A stretch of DNA of 64,000 nt from Angiostrongylus vasorum (lineage: Eukaryota; Nematoda; Chromadorea; Rhabditida; Metastrongylidae): NCBI GenBank assembly GCA_018806985.1, contig JADANN010000465.1:1054001-1118000 (forward strand), given 5' to 3'. Every line of letters begins with the position of its first letter. The stretch's first letter is position 1. Positions 45,220-54,760 of this stretch are shown piece by piece. The notes beneath the pieces were generated by a model. The model was given only the letters and a program-made list of their open reading frames with translations. It had not been told where the DNA came from and ran no database searches. A program made the position numbers and the translations under genes.

Positions 45220-45965
45220 CTCTGATCGTACAATTCTTTATATTCTTGTTTAGTAAACACGAGGTGTTATTTCATTTCTTCATCTACGGGCAAGCTGACG
45301 TTTTGGCGGATTTCGCCTTCCTCAGAGCCTGGAAAGGTCGAGTTGACCGCAATCTACCCAGCCATTCACTTCCATAACCAAACAAGAAAGCGATAAACAA
45401 AGATTTCAATCACACTGAACACCGAATAGCTTCTTTGCACACTCACCGCTTTCTATGAGTTTTCCACTGAATATGTGACTTGGAGACCAACCGCACAGAG
45501 TTCACATGGAAGCGTAATATGCCCCTCATATTAGAATAGCACGCTTAAATACTGTCCACGCGTGATTATGACAAATTCCTCTCTGCGGTTTATTTTCGGA
45601 TTCTTGGAATCGGTCCAGAATACCTAGAGAGTTTTGCTCGCTTGTTTTCGGTTCCTGTGCGAGGATCGTGACTTCTACTTAAAAATTCACCTTTTGTCTC
45701 TGCCTCCTGTGCGCGCCTAGTGGAGTATTTGGTTTAAGTTTACCGACTAGTTGATCTTTTATACGAACACAGCGTGGTCTACCCGTTTCGCCAATGTATT
45801 CGTCTCTACACGCTTTACAAGAGATCAGATAAACTGTACCTGAACTCATGCAGTCACCGCCTCTACCATTAGGGCAAATTATGCAATTTTGCGTTGCACC
45901 TAGACGGTCATATAGGCGGTTACGAACCGAACAAGCTGGCGTCTTAGAGTCATATCAGTCAGTCA
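45220..45965 (-). pseudogene. Penelope-like element P4: GIY-YIG endonuclease, 3' UTR and terminal hammerhead
   Basis: From about 45940 downwards on the - strand the frame gives RNRLYDRLGATQNCIICPNG, then GDCMSSGTVYLISCKACRDE, YIGETGRPRCVRIKDQLVGK and LGAHRRQRQK before a stop. The first block with its Cys pair, the GIY strand (TVYLISC), the YIG strand (EYIGET) and the following Arg are all present, making this the best-preserved endonuclease here. The 3' UTR (45.6-45.35 kb) is shared with P1, and a hammerhead motif lies about 300 bases past the domain. The RT is missing (5' truncation). It lies in intron 2, antisense to the SNX9-like gene. Confidence 0.82.
45291..45331 (-). ncRNA. hammerhead motif of P4, one core change
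   Basis: On -: CAGGCT (complement 45326-45331), CTGAGGA (45319-45325), GGCG/CGCC stem II with an AAAT loop (45305-45318), AAAAC where GAAAC is expected (45300-45304), GTC (45297-45299), AGCTTG (45291-45296). Stem I AGCTTG/CAGGCT forms 6 pairs with one G-U. Only G12 is mutated. The stem I sequence differs from the 14.6/41.1-kb type, so there are at least two hammerhead subfamilies. Confidence 0.68.
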
Positions 45966-46287
45966 TGGTTCTGTTTAAGTACTTGGATTGAACTTTGTTT
46001 TAATGAATAGTAAAAGGTCACCATCTTCATTTTCTACTCTGATTTTTATTCTATTGTATACGTTGACCACATTGTTGACTCGTTCTCACTTTGATTGATT
46101 CTGATTTATCGTCGATTGCCGATAATCATTCTTATTTTACTAAGACATAGAGCTATTTTGACTGCTTAACGTAGATATGGTCTAAACGTACTTGTATAGA
46201 AATGACTTGATAAAATCATTCTTCTAGAGGCATATTTGAACTGACCACTCTTATTCTGGACGAACGTGACGCTAATAACCTGCTGTA

Positions 46288-46491
46288 ATGCTTTTTACGT
46301 CGGGATTACGTAAAGCCGTCGATCAGACCGATCCAAGAATGGCTGCTGTTTTGGTCGCAGCCGAGGAAACGAATCAACTAACCCAGAGACGACTCCGTCA
46401 GATGGTTCGTCGCCATACTTGCAGCACGATGAAGCCGATTCTAGAAGATCTGCGTCCAGTCACATTTTTTCATGCCATCGTCGATTATTGA
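46288..46491 (+). other. coding-like open block, unidentified
   Basis: A 67-codon frame with KAVDQTDPRMAAVLVAAEET and RRLRQMVRRH, balanced codon use and few T-runs, unlike its surroundings. Just upstream, in another frame, GIFELTTLILDERDANNLL is open, so it may be one decayed reading frame with a shift near 46287. I do not recognise the family. It lies in intron 2 of the SNX9-like gene on the same strand; a mobile-element remnant is more likely than a host exon. Confidence 0.25.
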
Positions 46492-47009
46492 GGAAGATGA
46501 GACTGAGGCGAAAAATAAAGTGAGGAGTGAATTGATGCAAGAAAGTCTTAACGGAGTCCTTTCAGAGTAAACTATAACAAGACAGTTTTTGTAAATTTCT
46601 TTAGTAAAGGGAAAAAACGGTTACAGACATGGTTCTTACCTCAGATGAGTTGATCACTGGTTGTGAAAAGGAGAATATATGTCTCAGAAAAAAGCGAAGC
46701 TCGAGTTTTTCGACTACAATGTATGTAGACTGGAAGTATCATAATATTAAGAGATACCACATGATATGAAAAGAGAATCCAGACGTTCTGGCGTTGTTGG
46801 AAAGCAGTTGACTTTTCAAGACCGACTATAACTATTGCCCTGGAAGATTAAGCTGTTTCTTTTATTTTTCAATAATTCGATCGATTTTAAACTTCCTTAA
46901 GATTGTTTTTGGAGAAATAGGAACCAAAAGATGGAGAACGGACGAAATTTGTATTGCGTTTGCCGAAAAAATATTCTATAAGTCAACTTTTACTTACTGC
47001 CGTATACGG

Positions 47010-47205
47010 CAGGATATTATGTCCCACTCAACCACAATGATACCGAGATGTTTGCAAAACTCGGGACCGCAGGTGTCTGTGGTAAGTAAGGTAAGTAGTA
47101 AAGAAGGCATGATGTGGCGAACGAACGCGCTATTACCCTTTCCGAGTTCTAACGCGTTCACCACCACATCATGCCGGTCCTTTTGTTTCGCCAGACTGTC
47201 ATCTT
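47010..47205 (-). repeat. Family D left arm, copy 7 (50 bases before exon 3)
   Basis: CCACAATGATACCGAGATGT, TTGCAAAACTCGGGACCGCA, then a 40-base insertion of GTAAGTAAGGTAAGTAGTAA type and the head inverse TAACGCGTTCACCACCACAT. Only one arm is present. Its right edge is 50 bases from the exon 3 acceptor, close to where the branch point should be. Confidence 0.65.
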
Positions 47206-47255
47206 GTTCTATAAGTCCTTATTCTTTTAAATGCAAGATATCTAACAATTTTCAG

Positions 47256-47361
47256 CCGTTACCACCACCAGTGGCTCCGTCATCGCGACCGTCTGTCGAC
47301 GACTGGGGTGCCGGCTTTCCTCTACCGGCGACAACACCCACTTCGACCACCTTAACAACAG
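47256..47361 (+). CDS. lst-4: SNX9-family sorting nexin, exon 3: proline/threonine linker
   Basis: 35 codons plus one base: PLPPPVAPSSRPSVDDWGAG, FPLPATTPTSTTLTT. It continues the frame of exon 2 (phase 0) after acceptor AATTTTCAG and ends in phase 1 at donor GTATAG. PLPPPVAP is a proline-rich string able to bind SH3 domains, and DDWG foreshadows the acidic stretch. SNX9 proteins have such a low-complexity linker between SH3 and PX. Alternative use of this exon would not change the SH3. Confidence 0.78.
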
Positions 47362-47459
47362 GTATAGATAGCTGTGCTTCGCTATGAAAAGAAACTTTGA
47401 GTATTCGTTTTTCATAATGAAATGCTCTTTTCTCCTCCTCCTGTCGCATATAAATCAAG

Positions 47460-47660
47460 TCTTCCCATCCCTTCTTGGTTAGCAGCTTAGTACCAGACTT
47501 CTCTGAAAGGGTAAAGACTCTGAATCAACGTATAGCTAAACCCTCTAAAAGCGTTTTATGGTCCAAACATGCATTCAGCCATGTTTATGATGCTTTATAA
47601 TGCATACCGCATCTTTCAGGTATTGACCAACATTGAGTGTTCTATCCATTATTCTTTATA
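47460..47660 (+). repeat. Family A SINE, 5'-truncated, in intron 3
   Basis: TTAGTACCAGACTTCTCTGA, ACATGCATTCAGCCATG, TATTGACCAACATTGAGTG: family A body and tail, diverged. It fills most of the 378-base intron 3. Confidence 0.55.
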
Positions 47661-47739
47661 ATACTAGAAATTCAGCACTGTAAAATAGTTAGAAAACGCT
47701 AAAATTTCTTACCAATTTCCACCATATTAACATTTATAG

Positions 47740-47825
47740 CTACTACAAATGCTCAAGCGGCTCCATCAAGTGCTGGTGGCGACGACTTTGATGATGAATG
47801 GACAGACGACGAAGACGACGTACTT
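47740..47825 (+). CDS. lst-4: SNX9-family sorting nexin, exon 4: acidic linker
   Basis: Two bases completing Ala, then 28 codons: TTNAQAAPSSAGGDDFDDEW and TDDEDDVL. The DDFDDEWTDDEDD block is the acidic D/E/W segment found between SH3 and PX in SNX9/18/33, which in vertebrates binds clathrin adaptor and Arp2/3-type partners. Acceptor ACATTTATAG and donor GTGAGT at 47826. It ends in phase 0. The next exon, which should lead into the PX domain, was not recognised in the remaining 16 kb; the gene either has another very long intron or the exon is too short to see by eye. Confidence 0.82.
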
Positions 47826-48291
47826 GTGAGTTTTTTCGAGTGTTTCTAGATCTAGTGTGCTTTGCATGTCTGTGTATGTGCTTGTTTTATGTCTTTATCA
47901 GTTACCGTATCTCCTTTTTTATGTCCGTATGTCTCTTATGCTTTCTTTTTTATCGGAGCTGAAGCTTCGTGTGCAGAACCCATGGATGATTTTGATTTTT
48001 CGCCACATTCTCAGATATGGGAAATGTGTATGAAGTATTGGTTTTTTTTGCTTTCCAAGAACATTGTGAAGAAAAAAAGCTTTATATACTGTGAGATAAT
48101 CGAAAGACGATCGAACGGACGTTGTTCCTTTGTCAGCAGTCATCAAAGGAATCAAAGATTCTCCTGCTGTGAATCCTTAATGCTTTCGATAGAGATCACT
48201 ACAACATCCGCGATTTCCGTTGTGGAGACTTTGAACATAATATATTTTCTTTTCAGGCGAAAAATCATGAAGAATATTTTTTTACGATAAC
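47826..48291. other. start of intron 4; no gene seen
   Basis: A 142-codon + frame covers 47862-48290 but it starts inside the intron and its residues follow T-rich DNA. GCAGAACCCATGGATGATTT near 47975 is the only coding-like patch, without a donor after it. Confidence 0.35.
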
Positions 48292-48680
48292 GATACTTGA
48301 TACTTGCTACTTGAACGGCCCGTCCTCACTAGTTGTGCGGACTCCAGCGTGATCACCACTTTTTGGAGATTTTTCTATTTAAGCCATTGTGGTTCCCTGG
48401 AATCCCCAGGACAGCCTGGCCAAAGTCTGCCCCAGGTCATCACCACGACAGGCAGTCGCAGCCCTTGTGGATTAGAGGGAGATTTGCCGCCATGCAACTT
48501 TGATACCAGGACGCTGGTAGATCCTGGTATTGGTTTACTCTTAGCTAGGCTTCCTGGTAGAAACGCCGGACTCCTTCTCAGCTTGGGAGACCCTGCCGGG
48601 GGGTGAATCTCCTCGCTGTACATCGCAGTCCGATACCCAGGAACACCTCTCAGCCACGATGAGACGGCAAACCGTTTTAC
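48292..48680 (-). repeat. Family B element, copy 6
   Basis: Full length. The short-repeat end reads, on -, GGGCCGTTCAAGTAGCAAGT, ATCAAGTATCG: three CAAGTA units. The LINE-derived codons (WRSDHAG-type, mutated) are near 48360-48340. Confidence 0.78.
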
Positions 48681-49513
48681 GATAATGACATTTCCTAAGT
48701 CAATAGCTCGATTTTTCGGGATTGATTGAAACAACGATTCGAGCGAACACATTGATCGACTGGTGGAATAACTTTATGTTCTAAAAGGAAAAAGTCTGCA
48801 AAAAATATTTTTTTTCGCGCTAAGTGTTGTATATTAAAGGAGTTTTTTATCTGGAAGGTTCGTATAAGTTCTCAACTATTTCTTAGTTTTTCATCCATCT
48901 TTGCGGCCTCATCCTCTTCTTTTTGGATTCTTGGTTCTGGACAGTGGGTTTCACAAGTCTTTAAACATCTACTTGCGTTTTCTACATTCTCCACAGTGGA
49001 AATCTTCGATAGGCCGTATTGTATAGGAAAGCCAAAAGAATCGATATATCAGCAAGCGATGGCATGAACCTTTCAGTTCAGATTTGTTGTTTATTATCAT
49101 AGATTCTCACCAGTGCCCGATTCAGGCGGTGTTTTGTGATCGGACTAATTTTTTTTCATAGGAATGATCACTGGATAGAGTTGATTTGAAAATAGTTAAA
49201 ACTAAGGCTTTGTCTATAGCGAGCTGGATTGAGATATATCACAACAGTTGCTACGGTGCTATTCCCTCTCACTGATCAAAATTACGAAAATATACAAAAA
49301 TTCAAGGATATATGCTGATAACCGTGGATCATAGTTGGGCAAATAACACGTGTTCTATGTAGTCTCCACGATTGTACGCTAAGGCACTGCTAACGGTTGC
49401 CTGTTCAAATCCCGTAGGACGTGTTGTTACTATTGGTCACATGCTGTCTGTTTCAGTTAGACGTTTCACTATCACGAAAGTCTATATTCTTATCTAATGC
49501 CCTTAAACAAACG
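48681..49513. other. no gene seen
   Basis: A box B-like CTGTTCAAATCCCG at about 49403 is isolated, with no good box A. Nothing else was recognised. Confidence 0.3.
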
Positions 49514-49795
49514 AAGCGTGTAGCGCAGTGGTTAGAGGCGCCCTGCAATACAAACGGATTCGATCCCGCGTCCCAGGCTCACCAAGCCTTTCATCCCTCC
49601 GGGGTCTACAAATTGGTACCAGACCTGTCTGAGAGGATAGTAGCACTGATTCGGTACATAGGTAGGTCACTGCGTGTCACTGTATAGGTCAGATATGCAT
49701 TTAATCACACCAATTATGCTTGATAAAGTCGAATGCACGGCGCATCCCTCAGGAATCGATCAACACCGAAAGCTTTGCACTATATCCTTTTAGTC
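49514..49795 (+). repeat. Family A SINE, copy 11
   Basis: Box A TAGCGCAGTGGTTAGAGGCG at 49521 and box B GGATTCGATCCCGC at about 49557; body TTGGTACCAGACCTGTCTGA; tail GATCAACACCGAAAGCTTTG, ending TATATCCTTTTAG. One of the two best heads in the window. Confidence 0.8.
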
Positions 49796-50204
49796 TTGAA
49801 CATTACTAGCTTAGTCGCTATTCTCTTCCTCACACTCTTGCTTGTGGATGTCGCCAGCTATTCATTTTGCCTCAAACTTCGACTTAGCTCCTCATAAAAC
49901 AGTCATAGATATCTATTCTATATGCTAAAAGCAGTAGTTATTACATTTATAAGATATTATATACCTTTTCATATGCACCAATAGTCATCCTTTATAAAAT
50001 GGTCAGGTTCCAAGCCGCTCAGTTTCCATGTCCACTTGGTGTACTATGGAAATCAGAGAGAAAGCATAGTAATTCCGTTTAAAAGTTACAGATTGCGTAC
50101 ACCGAATAGGAACACGTGGTAATCTCACCAGTCATTCTATTTAATTGTTGTAAAAATAACTTGGGAAATGGCCACTGCAAAAATAGGCTTTACTACTGTC
50201 GATA
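49796..50204. other. no gene seen
   Basis: AT-rich unique sequence. Confidence 0.3.
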
Positions 50205-50520
50205 TGTTAGCTGGAGCGTTCCTAATTGGATTGCAGAGAGAGATTTTTTTCCCAGACAAGTCCGGTACCAATTTTCCTATCCCGGAGGGATGAGATTCTC
50301 GGTTGACCAGGAACGGAATCCAACTACCACCTTGCTCGTGATGACGGACATCACTACCACTGTGCTATCCTCCCGGCTATTTCAGGGGTCCAGGGAGAAT
50401 TGCTCGACCAGCATTCTATGACATTCAAGATGAAGTGAAATTCCTCAACCAGCAACCGAACTCACACGTAAACGTTGGAAGAGGAAGATCTTCGTGGATG
50501 GTGGATGCGGGGAAAACGAA
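50205..50520. repeat. Family C SINE with inverted 5' half
   Basis: 50205-50370 is the head half on the - strand: read on -, GGAGGATAGCACAGTGGTAG, TGATGTCCGTCATCACGAGC, through TGTCTGGGAAAAAAATCTCT to GAACGCTCCAGCTAAC. 50371-50520 is the following half on the + strand: CGGCTATTTCAGGGGTCCAG, CGACCAGCATTCTATGACAT, GGATGGTGGATGCGGGGAAA. In intact copies these halves are contiguous (AAAGCTCCACCGCGGCTATC at 1.3 kb, read on -), so the breakpoint falls at one place with almost nothing lost. The tail stops at AAACGAA, then runs into ATTTATCAACCCCATAC, a Penelope edge motif. Confidence 0.75.
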
Positions 50521-50756
50521 ATTTATCAACCCCATACAGATAAGAAGCTGGGTTAATTCGGGAAGGGTTTAGATTATCAATCAAAAGCTGTTCTTGTGAC
50601 AATGTTTTTTTTGGGATGGCAATGATTTCTGCGATTTATCAACCGACCACTAGGGGACAATGTATTGAGGCAAATCAATAATTTCGGATTCAAGGAAATG
50701 CAGTTTGAATATAAAATGTTTATTTTGAGGTGAGTGAGTGATGAAGGACATATATG

Positions 50757-50925
50757 TCGCCATTGAAGGATGTGCCTTGAGACTTCATTGAGGTAATTGA
50801 ATACATATCTGCTTTACACAATTACTCGCGGTGGCCCAAGGAAGCATCGAGTCAATGCCGCAATCCTTCAAGACAGGTCTGGTAGCAATTTGCCGACCCC
50901 GGAGGGTTGGAAATCTTGGTGAGAT
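50757..50925 (-). repeat. Family A SINE, headless
   Basis: On -: CCAAGATTTCCAACCCTCCG, CAAATTGCTACCAGACCTGT, AATCCTTCAATGGCGACA. Head missing; adjoins the Penelope-type repeat at 50.96 kb. Confidence 0.6.
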
Positions 50926-50959
50926 ACGTCGTCTCTTGACGTTTTGGAACTGCTTTGAG

Positions 50960-51150
50960 AACTAAAAGCTTTCGATGATGAGAGGTGCTCCACTGAGGAG
51001 GGATCCGACTCGATACGAAGACGAAGACGTCATATCGAGAAAACAAACAACGGTGGACTATCTGCATCTACTCGGATCATCCATTGTGATGGAGACGAAA
51101 ACGCTGAGACCTTAGCCGATTAAAACTAATTTATCAACCTCATTTAGTCT
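50960..51150 (+). repeat. Penelope-type terminal repeat, decayed
   Basis: GGTGCTCCACTGAGGAGGGA, TCCGACTCGATACGAAGACG, TGAGACCTTAGCCGATTAAA, TTTATCAACCTCATTTAG follow the order of the 14.48-kb copy. The hammerhead site here is too damaged (GAAAACGCTGAGACCTT) to be functional. Confidence 0.45.
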
Positions 51151-51284
51151 CAAGAATTTAAATTACTCGCATAATGAACGTCTTCTGTTAAATATTCACT
51201 GCTTCTTTGTTCTTAAGTCCTCCAGTTGCTATCGAAAACCAGGCGCTTAGAGTCTGTACGTGGCTTAGATCAAGACAGTCGATC

Positions 51285-51400
51285 TGAGAAGTGGCGTGAG
51301 ATCATATGATCACATGTGATCACCAGGCTCTCCTCCTTGCGGTTCATTTTTTTTCGGGTTGGCTTTTGTTGCCGAATTCCATGACAAGTTAGTAACGTTA
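51285..51400 (-). mobile_element. Penelope-like element remnant P5 (end of GIY-YIG frame)
   Basis: GTGATCACCAGGCTCTCCTC, CTTGCGGTTCATTTTTTTTC, GGGTTGGC match the boundary of endonuclease frame and 3' UTR in P1 and P4. About 110 bases only. Confidence 0.4.
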
Positions 51401-51589
51401 TGGTAACGTATGAACTGAAACATGTCAGATGTATCCGAAAAAGGAGGAAGAAAAACTACCCTTAATCCAGGCCATGTGCGCATTTTTTCTTAACTTTTTT
51501 TTCAGTCTTTAGAACAGAGCACGGTTGAGTAAAGATAAGAAAAAGGAGTCTAATCTGGCAACAAATTTATCCTTAAACCTAAGCTGAGG
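51401..51589. other. no gene seen
   Basis: Short unassigned stretch. Confidence 0.25.
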
Positions 51590-51720
51590 AACAGGGAAAT
51601 GAAGGACCCTCATGGTGTGGTAGTGAACGCATTAGCCTCCGGAATGGGTAATAGCGCGTTTGCTCCCCACCGCAGACACCTGTCTGAGTTTTGCAAATAT
51701 TGCTACCTTCATTGTTTCAT
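51590..51720 (+). repeat. Family D single arm, copy 8
   Basis: AAATGAAGGACCCTCATGGT, GTGGTAGTGAACGCATTAGC, CCACCGCAGACACCTGTCTG, AGTTTTGCAAATATTGC: right arm with a shortened tail. No left arm. Confidence 0.6.
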
Positions 51721-52351
51721 ATTCATTTATTACTATCTTTATTTTCATTGTTTTGCTATTACTGTTACTATCAGTGGTATTCTATTGTTACCATTATATT
51801 TCCCAGAAGCAGAATTCCAAAAAAGAACCTGTGAAGAACATATAAATAACTTGTAAAGAGCAAGAAATCTAGGCGTCCGAAAGATATCATAGATGTGTGC
51901 CATCTCGTAACAATTTGAACCTCCTTAATTTCAGTAAATATGACGAGTTTTGTTGGTCTTCAGTACGCTACCCTTAACGTACCGTACAAATGTTGAGAAT
52001 TTCTTTAATATATCGAACAGTACACTATCCGCAAATAACCGTAACCGGAACCGAGTAGGTTAAGTTTTATTAGAGGAGTTTTTCTGTTCTTCCGTTTTTT
52101 TTTAAATGGGTTCAGAAACTTATGGAATAGACATAAATGAGGCGTCAAGAGGAATGGAAAACAACATGGATTGTCAGCTCACTTCCTAGCTACGAGCTTA
52201 TGAGTGATGACTGTCATTTATTTTGTCAAAGTACATGTTATCGGCCACACTAGCAATAAACGTTTATCAATACTTTTTTATTACTTGGGTCCTATCCATC
52301 TGTTAGCTCTGGGGTTTTCTTTTAATGCTATTTGAGCTTGATGATAAAGAC
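51721..52351. other. no gene seen
   Basis: AT-rich, with an ATT/TAT-rich run at 51715-51800. Unassigned. Confidence 0.3.
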
Positions 52352-52640
52352 AACGACAAGCATGCTGAGATATAAGCAAAACTCGAAACCACAGTTGTGC
52401 TTCGAACACACGATTGCCCTCACCGGACGCTCATGTGATGTTCACCACACCAAGCAAGATCCATGCTTTGCCTCTCTCTCAGGGCCTGAGCTGGTGCGGT
52501 GGATAGCACATGTACCTTGGGTAAGAGTGGTCACAGGTTCGAAGCCCATCTGAAGTTCCGAGTTTTGCTGATATCTCAACATTCTTGTGGTTCTATTCCA
52601 CATAGTAACCTGCCATTAGAAAACAATATGCATTAAATAA
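52352..52640. repeat. Family D fold-back element, copy 9, both heads readable
   Basis: Left arm on -: box A-like TTGGTGTGGTGAACATCACA and box B-like GTGTTCGAAGCAC, then TATCTCAGCATGC. Right arm on +: box A-like CTGGTGCGGTGGATAGCACA (52490) and box B GGTTCGAAGCCC (about 52536), then GAGTTTTGCTGATATCTCAA, the ATTCTTGTGGTTCTATTCCA tail and CATAGTAACCTGCC. The two heads point away from each other from a short centre, giving the family architecture in its clearest form. Confidence 0.65.
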
Positions 52641-53024
52641 ATGTTAAGACATGGATGATAATTGTTTTCCTGACCGTGTTCATGCGTGCCGGGCCATATC
52701 AACGAGGGTTGGATCAATTATCTTTCCTATGGACAGGTCGTTCTTTGTTTTTGAATTCTTTTTTATACCAGAAGTGATACCTTATCTTTACCTTCTCCAT
52801 CCAGAATTCTATGAGAAAGGTAATGATCTTGTTACGGTTATCATCTCTATATTTGGAGCGCTCTCGATAATTAGAAACAATGTGAGCAAGATGGGATGCT
52901 GCAAGCAAATTTTTGATGACCGTTCCACAATGTTGAATTTATTTTTTCTTATAGGGAATGTAAGTGGTCAGAGGCTAGGTAAAAAAATACGGACATGATC
53001 TCTGGTTCTGCCCTTTATTGGTCG

Positions 53025-53190
53025 GTCTGGCAAACTGGTACAGCCTTCTCTGGGAAAAACTCTTTCCACACCTGGGAACGCTCTAGCAGAGCGATTAAAA
53101 CATTTCAGAGAAAATTAACTCGGCTAGAATTCAAGGAAGTGCCTAAGTGATAAGCGAATTCACATACAAATCGCGAAGTGACGAATCAAC
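53025..53190 (+). repeat. Family C SINE, degenerate
   Basis: GGCAAACTGGTACAGCCTTC, GGGAACGCTCTAGCAGAGCG, AACTCGGCTAGAATTC keep the family C order with many changes. It ends at the 3' boundary of the RTE element. Confidence 0.4.
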
Positions 53191-53249
53191 TGAGAGAAGC
53201 TGTAATATGCGCAATATGTGACGTCGGGTCATCACCTCACCCAGTATCA

Positions 53250-54760
53250 CTTAGCGTCCCACTAGATGATTTGGGCGGGGGTCATTAAACCTTTCATTTT
53301 CTCTCTCTCTCGTCTGCAATAGTATCCCATTGGGTTCTGCTCGATTTAGGGACTCGTTGACCATCATATATTTTTTTCTAGGGCTTTCTTGAAGAACTCT
53401 GCCATCGGGTCGGTGATCATCCTGCATTGCTTTTGACATCCTGAGGAATGCAGTCAGTAACTACTCTTCTCCATATGATGTCGTTCGTGCGTACGCATTA
53501 CTTGTCTATCACACCTTATCTTCGACAGTCTGGCGTGTAGAATGGTGTCCTTGATCTTTGATCGTTGGCGCAGCTAGGAGCTTTGGATCCCTTCCCTCAC
53601 TTCTGTGACACCAAATACTCCTAGCATCGTCCTTTCGACTGCACGTTCAATTACGCTGGGTGATCTTTAATCGTGCTTGCAACGACCAGGTTTCTGACGC
53701 AGACGTTAACGCAGGAAGTATCGCTGAGTCGAAAAGGTGGCCACGGTGTCGGATGTTCTTTGTTTTCCTCACAGCACTTTCGATGCTCTTGAAAGCTCCC
53801 CAAGCCGCTCGTTCCTTGCTGCTCAACTCTGGAGCTAAGTCGTTCATCATGTTGATTTTCGGACCTAGATAGACATAACTGGAGCATTCGGAGATATTCG
53901 TTCGTTGAGCGCGAATGGGGCATACGAAACCAATCCGTTCCTCATGAACATCGTTTTTGTGAGATTTAGTCGAAGACCAATCTTTCCACATGCCTTACCA
54001 AAGTCTGCCAACATTCGTTCCTGCTGGCTAATGGTATGATGTTACAAGAACAATGTCATCAGCAAAGCTAAGATGGTGTAATTGCCGACCATCGATTTTC
54101 ACTCCTATTCTGTCCCATTCGAGTGTTGGCACGATATTCTCGACAGTGGCGGTAAACAATTTTGGCGAGATGGAATCGCTTTGACGAACTCCTCTTTTTG
54201 ACGTCGGTGTTAATATCGTTGTAGAATGGTGACGTTTTGGTTGCAAAATCTTTGTGTAGCTCACGAATAACCTTTACATACTGACTAGGGATGCCCTGGC
54301 TCTCTAGCGGTCCCATGGCTGCTTCTATATCAACAAAGAGAAAAGCTTTCTCTAAATCGATGAAGGTGAGACAGAGAGGTCTCTTGTGCTCTTGCGATAC
54401 TTCGTTGAGTCTTGTTTTCATGTGGGTGTGATCCATCGTGTTAAATCCTTCTCGTAACCCTGCTTGATCACATGGATGTCTTTCATCAAGCTTTCTACGA
54501 TCCTGTCTAATATCACTTGAATGAGGAGCTTCTGGACGACAGACAGCAGGCACATTGGGCGACAGCTGCTGATATCATTAAGGTCACATTTCTTAAACAG
54601 TAACACGGTTTTCCTTGAATTCCATAGAAAGTGAATCTTGAATTCTGACAGTCACCTATGGAGAGTTGAGCTACCGTGTTGACGAGGACTGGTGGAATGT
54701 TCTTTAGGTGTTCAGACCTTATCCAGTCCGGGCCTGGTGTTGTTTGGTTCTTCATCGACG
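53250..54760 (-). pseudogene. RTE reverse transcriptase region
   Basis: Read on -, after 54755: QTTPGPDWIRSEHLKNIPPV (the T-P-G-P-D-x-I entry of RTE RT), then SCRPMCLLSVVQKLLIQVIL with DRI, QAGLREGFNTMDH, TFIDLEKAF (motif A; the catalytic Asp after F is replaced in this copy), GVRQSDSISPKLF (R-Q-G-D with G changed to S), LHHLSFADDIVLVT (the F-A-D-D catalytic pair kept), SSYVYLG, and AAWGAFKSIESAVRKTKNIR. At least four frame changes are needed to join these. Confidence 0.85.

Noticed and set aside
47862..48290. 142-codon + frame right after exon 4
   Set aside because: It starts after a strong donor inside the intron, is rich in residues produced by T-rich DNA, and has no domain. A read-through extension of exon 4 cannot be fully excluded but is not supported.
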